Assembly: GCF_003946605.1 (NCBI RefSeq) | Contig: NZ_RHOQ01000003.1 | Location: 186,001-250,000 of the forward strand | Reading direction: 5' to 3' | DNA from: Companilactobacillus baiquanensis | GTDB lineage: Bacteria > Bacillota > Bacilli > Lactobacillales > Lactobacillaceae | Length of the DNA stretch: 64,000 nucleotides | Notes under the pieces: model-generated | Told to the model about the DNA's origin: nothing | The model's input: only the letters and a program-made list of their open reading frames with translations | Databases searched by the model: none | Part shown: positions 62,702-64,000 of the stretch, in pieces | Numbering within the stretch: position 1 is the stretch's first letter | Layout of the letters: each line of letters opens with the position of its first letter | Position numbers and translations under genes: made by a program

Positions 62702-64000
62702 GTGAAATTTAACGAATTAAATTTAGATTCAAAACTATTAAGTGCTGTTGATGAAGCCGGGTTCGAAGAAACAACCCCCATCCAAGCACAAACTATTCCG
62801 CTAGTATTAGCTGGCGATGACGTGATTGGACAAGCCCAAACAGGTACCGGAAAAACTGCTGCCTTTGGACTTCCTATCTTAGATGCAGTAGATATGGCTT
62901 CAAACGACATTCAAGCCTTAATTATTTCACCTACAAGAGAATTGGCCATTCAAACTCAAGAAGAGTTATATAAATTAGGCCGTAAGAAAAAAGTTAGAGT
63001 TCAATCAGTTTATGGTGGCTCTGACATTAGAAGACAGATTCGTGCTTTAAAGAACCATCCTAACGTTCTTGTTGGAACACCAGGACGTTTACTTGATCAT
63101 ATTAACCGTCACACGGTTAAATTAGCTAATGTAAAAACAGTTGTGCTAGATGAAGCCGACGAAATGCTAGACATGGGATTTGTTGAAGATATTGAAAGCA
63201 TTTTATCTAATGTTCCTCATGAACATCAAACACTACTATTTTCAGCTACAATGCCTAAACCTATCATGAAGATCGCTGATAAGTTCATGACTGATCCTAA
63301 AGTTGTTAAGATCAAGTCAAAGGAACTAACAGCAGATAATATCGATCAATATTTTGTTAAGTCACGTGACTTTGAAAAATTTGATTTGATGACACGTATC
63401 TTTGATGTACAAGCACCAGAACTTGCTTTGATCTTTGGTCGTACAAAACGTCGTGTTGACGAATTGACAAGAGGTTTACAAGCTCGTGGATACAATGCAG
63501 AAGGTATTCATGGTGATTTATCTCAAGATAAGAGAACTAGCGTCTTACGTAAATTTAAGGCTGGAAAATTAGACTACTTAGTAGCTACTGATGTTGCTGC
63601 TCGTGGACTTGATATTTCAGGTGTATCACATGTGTATAACTATGATATTCCTCAAGATCCAGACAGTTATGTTCACCGTATTGGACGTACTGGACGTGCC
63701 GGACATTCTGGTGTTTCTGTAACTTTTGTTACACCAAACGAAATGAGTTACTTACGTACGATCGAGAATCTTACTAAGAAACGTATGACACCACTAGCTC
63801 CACCTTCAGATACAGAAGTTCTTAAAGGTCAAATGGAGTCTGTTAAAGATGAAATTAAAGATACTTTGACAAACAACAACTTAGATCGTTTTGACGATGT
63901 TGTTAAAGAACTTCTTGGCGAGTATTCACCAGAAGATCTTGTCAAAGTGTTATTAAATGACATGATCAAGGATGCTGAAAGTGTACCAGTTAAGATTGCT
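62702..64000 (+). CDS. cshA: DEAD-box RNA helicase CshA (partial, 3' end beyond window)
   Basis: 433 residues visible of an RNA helicase taking part in RNA degradation and ribosome assembly. All helicase motifs are seen in order: Q motif and [10 protein letters not shown] (I), PTRELAIQ (Ia), GTPGRLLDH (Ib), [11 protein letters not shown] (II), SATMP (III), FGRTKRRV (IV), [10 protein letters not shown] (V) and [10 protein letters not shown] (VI). Start is GTG 62702 with GGAGG 6 bases before it. The C-terminal tail is missing at the window edge. Confidence 0.96.
   Translation, partial: MKFNELNLDSKLLSAVDEAGFEETTPIQAQTIPLVLAGDDVIGQAQTGTGKTAAFGLPILDAVDMASNDIQALIISPTRELAIQTQEELYKLGRKKKVRVQSVYGGSDIRRQIRALKNHPNVLVGTPGRLLDHINRHTVKLANVKTVVLDEADEMLDMGFVEDIESILSNVPHEHQTLLFSATMPKPIMKIADKFMTDPKVVKIKSKELTADNIDQYFVKSRDFEKFDLMTRIFDVQAPELALIFGRTKRRVDELTRGLQARGYNAEGIHGDLSQDKRTSVLRKFKAGKLDYLVATDVAARGLDISGVSHVYNYDIPQDPDSYVHRIGRTGRAGHSGVSVTFVTPNEMSYLRTIENLTKKRMTPLAPPSDTEVLKGQMESVKDEIKDTLTNNNLDRFDDVVKELLGEYSPEDLVKVLLNDMIKDAESVPVKIA

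Overview
The window is about 64 kb of AT-rich chromosome from a low-GC Gram-positive bacterium, most likely a lactobacillus. I infer the Companilactobacillus (former Lactobacillus farciminis/alimentarius) group from the type of surface proteins, the veg-purR-glmU-prs order, the delta-subunit rpoE next to pyrG, and the T-box and CcpA (cre) signals. The genus call is inference. No prophage, insertion sequence, CRISPR array or plasmid gene was found; this is ordinary chromosome with accessory surface genes.

Layout. 1-3.5 kb (minus): an MMPL exporter cut by the window edge, its TetR regulator and a nucleoside deoxyribosyltransferase. 3.6-4.2 kb: a tiny membrane ORF, a decayed surface-domain fragment and a large palindrome. 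4.2-6.8 kb (minus): a polar amino-acid ABC importer under an unusual tandem T-box leader. 6.8-9.6 kb: a PadR-DUF1700-DUF4097 envelope module and a DUF975 protein. 9.7-13.1 kb: acetyltransferase, CcpA-site-bearing AhpD-like protein, DtxR/MntR-type regulator, HdeD-like protein, tRNA-Thr(GGT), and a VIT/CCC1 metal transporter. 13.3-16.1 kb: a sortase-anchored choice-of-anchor-A protein and a CPBP-like membrane protein. 16.1-19.7 kb: HelD and T-box-controlled trpS. 19.8-22.7 kb: LacI regulator, ascorbate-type PTS EIIC and a KdgF-like cupin. 22.8-25.5 kb: MarR, drug-efflux MFS, DUF4811. 25.6-27 kb: a hydratase behind a T-box.

27-32.5 kb holds secreted cell-wall enzymes (C39-like peptidase, NlpC/P60, GH73 glucosaminidase) carrying the same wall-binding repeat (SLAP-like), interrupted by a FetAB-type ABC pair. 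The same repeat ends two tandem leucine-rich-repeat proteins at 40.5-44.1 kb. Between and after them is housekeeping: Ppx/GppA, PEBP, a HELYH protein, sirtuin, metG-tatD-rnmV-rsmA-veg, purR-glmU-prs, gdhA, mscL, glpD, an HD phosphohydrolase, lipL, DUF1934, rpoE, pyrG, murA, an Lsa-type ABC-F gene, rpmE2, an MFS exporter, murF and a truncated cshA.

The most interesting content is regulatory and structural: (i) two families of dispersed intergenic palindromes, one with four copies and one with two; (ii) a T-box leader whose second antiterminator/terminator module lacks Stem I; (iii) a T-box in front of a hydratase gene; (iv) a long structured leader with terminator, plus a hairpin presenting the ribosome binding site, before an Lsa-type ABC-F gene; (v) a pyrG leader that fits CTP-dependent reiterative-transcription attenuation; (vi) MurA with Asp in place of the fosfomycin-target Cys; (vii) a sirtuin lacking half of its zinc site.
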